This document shows, piece after piece, positions 6,383 through 6,804 of a DNA stretch of 6,804 nt. The position numbers and the translations under genes are program-made. The first letter of the stretch is position 1, and each line of letters starts with the position of its first letter. Below the pieces are notes generated by a model. The model was not told where the DNA came from, made no database searches, and saw only the letters and a list, made by a program, of their open reading frames with translations. Source of the DNA: JACZUI01 sp041599115. GTDB lineage: Bacteria; Actinomycetota; Acidimicrobiia; Spongiisociales; ZC4RG35. The stretch covers positions 1 through 6,804 of the forward strand of contig JBFHXF010000101.1 in the NCBI GenBank assembly GCA_041599115.1, given 5' to 3'.

Positions 6383-6419
6383 ACACGATGACTCCTACGA
6401 AGGTCGCTTGATCTGTCAT
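6381..6419 (-). CDS. ilvB leader peptide, 12 aa, Val/Ile-rich
   Basis: The short frame starts at ATG 6419 and encodes MTDQATFVGVIV before TAG. Four of its last five codons specify branched-chain residues (GTA, GTC, ATC, GTG, interrupted by one Gly). This is the expected layout of a leader peptide that senses charged tRNA-Val and tRNA-Ile. It lies between a good promoter and an intrinsic terminator ahead of ilvB. No Shine-Dalgarno sequence precedes it. The predicted transcription start is only about 3-5 bases upstream, so it is probably translated from a leaderless or near-leaderless mRNA, as is known for other actinobacterial attenuator peptides. Confidence 0.85.
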   Translation of the reverse strand: MTDQATFVGVIV

Positions 6420-6429
6420 GTGGGACTTC

Positions 6430-6459
6430 AGTATGGAGTCTGGGGCCTGTGGATGTCAA
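6430..6459 (-). promoter_or_regulatory. ilvB promoter (sigma-70 type)
   Basis: On the - strand a perfect TTGACA -35 (6459-6454) is followed by an 18-base spacer and CATACT (6435-6430), four of six matches to TATAAT. Transcription should start at about 6422-6424, a few bases before the leader peptide ATG. The -35 is embedded in an inverted repeat. Confidence 0.75.
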
Positions 6460-6465
6460 GACATC
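6452..6465. promoter_or_regulatory. Inverted repeat overlapping the ilvB -35, candidate operator
   Basis: GATGTC-AA-GACATC is a perfect 6-bp inverted repeat with a 2-base centre. It fully contains the -35 hexamer of the ilvB promoter, so a dimeric repressor bound here would block it. It could equally affect the divergent gene on the right, since an alternative in-frame ATG of that gene (6453) lies inside it. No regulator can be named. With a single copy, chance occurrence is possible. Confidence 0.4.
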
Positions 6466-6491
6466 TGGTCGCAGCGACTAACTTCGGCCAA

Positions 6492-6804
6492 ATGCGAGAA
6501 CTGCGAGTGGTCGAGGACGCTTCGGAGCCAGACGATGCGGCGCCGAGCACCCGGCTCGAGACCTGGATGGACGCCTACGTCGGCGCCTGGACCGACAACG
6601 ACCCTGACCACATCGGGGCTCTTTTCGCCCCGGACGCGGTCTACGACCCACAGACCGCCGAGGGCGAGCTTCACGGTGTCTCCGAGATCATCACCTGGTG
6701 GCAGGAAATCGCCGACGATCCGGACAACTGGGAATTCCAGTGGCGGCCTCTGGTCGAAACGGAGAGGTTGGGGATAATCACCGGAACGGTCCGTTATCTC
6801 GATC
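6492..6804 (+). CDS. SnoaL-like / NTF2-fold protein, 3' end cut by the window
   Basis: An open frame of 104 codons runs to the right edge without a stop. After a polar N-terminus (about 1-20) the protein shows W25-M-D-A-Y-x-x-A-W33, then D-x-x-x-I-x-x-L-F-A-P-D48-A-V-Y51. This is the characteristic opening of the SnoaL-like / nuclear transport factor 2 cone fold. A GVSEIITWW helix and a beta-strand region with WEFQWRPL follow. Members include small enzymes such as isomerases and polyketide cyclases, and many binding proteins, so the substrate cannot be predicted. The start is uncertain: ATG 6492 is preferred, but ATG 6453 and GTG 6420 are in frame and none has a clear ribosome binding site. 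The gene is divergent from ilvB. Confidence 0.75.
   Translation, partial: MRELRVVEDASEPDDAAPSTRLETWMDAYVGAWTDNDPDHIGALFAPDAVYDPQTAEGELHGVSEIITWWQEIADDPDNWEFQWRPLVETERLGIITGTVRYLD

Noticed and set aside
6199..6459. - strand 86-aa open frame covering the ilvB leader
   Set aside because: It crosses the terminator and runs into ilvB out of frame. The 12-codon leader peptide in another frame explains the region better.

Overview
The window is high-GC bacterial DNA, roughly 60% G+C by eye. It has GTG and TTG starts, TANNNT-like -10 elements, tiny cysteine/histidine proteins and a nearly leaderless attenuator peptide. Together these suggest an actinobacterium (Actinomycetota), perhaps Acidimicrobiia or a relative. 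That placement is inferred from protein style and not from any marker gene. No tRNA, rRNA, CRISPR array, insertion sequence or phage feature was seen.

Left part (1-1850, all + strand). Two miniature metal-binding-type proteins (62 and 64 aa) form a translationally coupled pair: TTG start at 153 behind a strong ribosome binding site, then a GTGA stop/start overlap at 338-341. They are followed by a flavin disulfide-type oxidoreductase (669-1850) of the sulfide:quinone reductase / flavocytochrome c sulfide dehydrogenase group. Its two cysteines sit at about the spacing of that family's redox-active pair.

Middle part (1851-4021). A 62-aa two-helix membrane protein on the - strand (1911-2099) converges on the oxidoreductase, with two back-to-back triloop hairpins (1887-1918) at the junction. 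A 245-bp divergent spacer with several inverted repeats separates it from a large + strand gene (2345-4021). That gene encodes a probable secreted lipoprotein: a Ser/Pro/Thr linker, a right-handed parallel beta-helix and a cysteine-rich C-terminal region of unknown function.

Right part (4045-6804). On the - strand lies an ilvB-ilvN operon for acetolactate synthase, the first common step of valine/leucine/isoleucine synthesis. The two genes overlap by one base (TGATG). Upstream of ilvB is what looks like a complete attenuation region: a promoter with a perfect TTGACA -35, a 12-residue leader peptide ending Val-Gly-Val-Ile-Val, a hairpin starting in its stop codon, and an intrinsic terminator whose U-tract ends just before the ilvB ATG. 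Valine-binding residues in IlvN suggest end-product inhibition of the enzyme as well. A SnoaL/NTF2-like gene diverges from this region and runs off the right edge.

The best targets for a second look are the ilvB attenuator, whose antiterminator is not obvious, the coupled pair of tiny Cys/His proteins, and the uncharacterised C-terminal part of the beta-helix lipoprotein.
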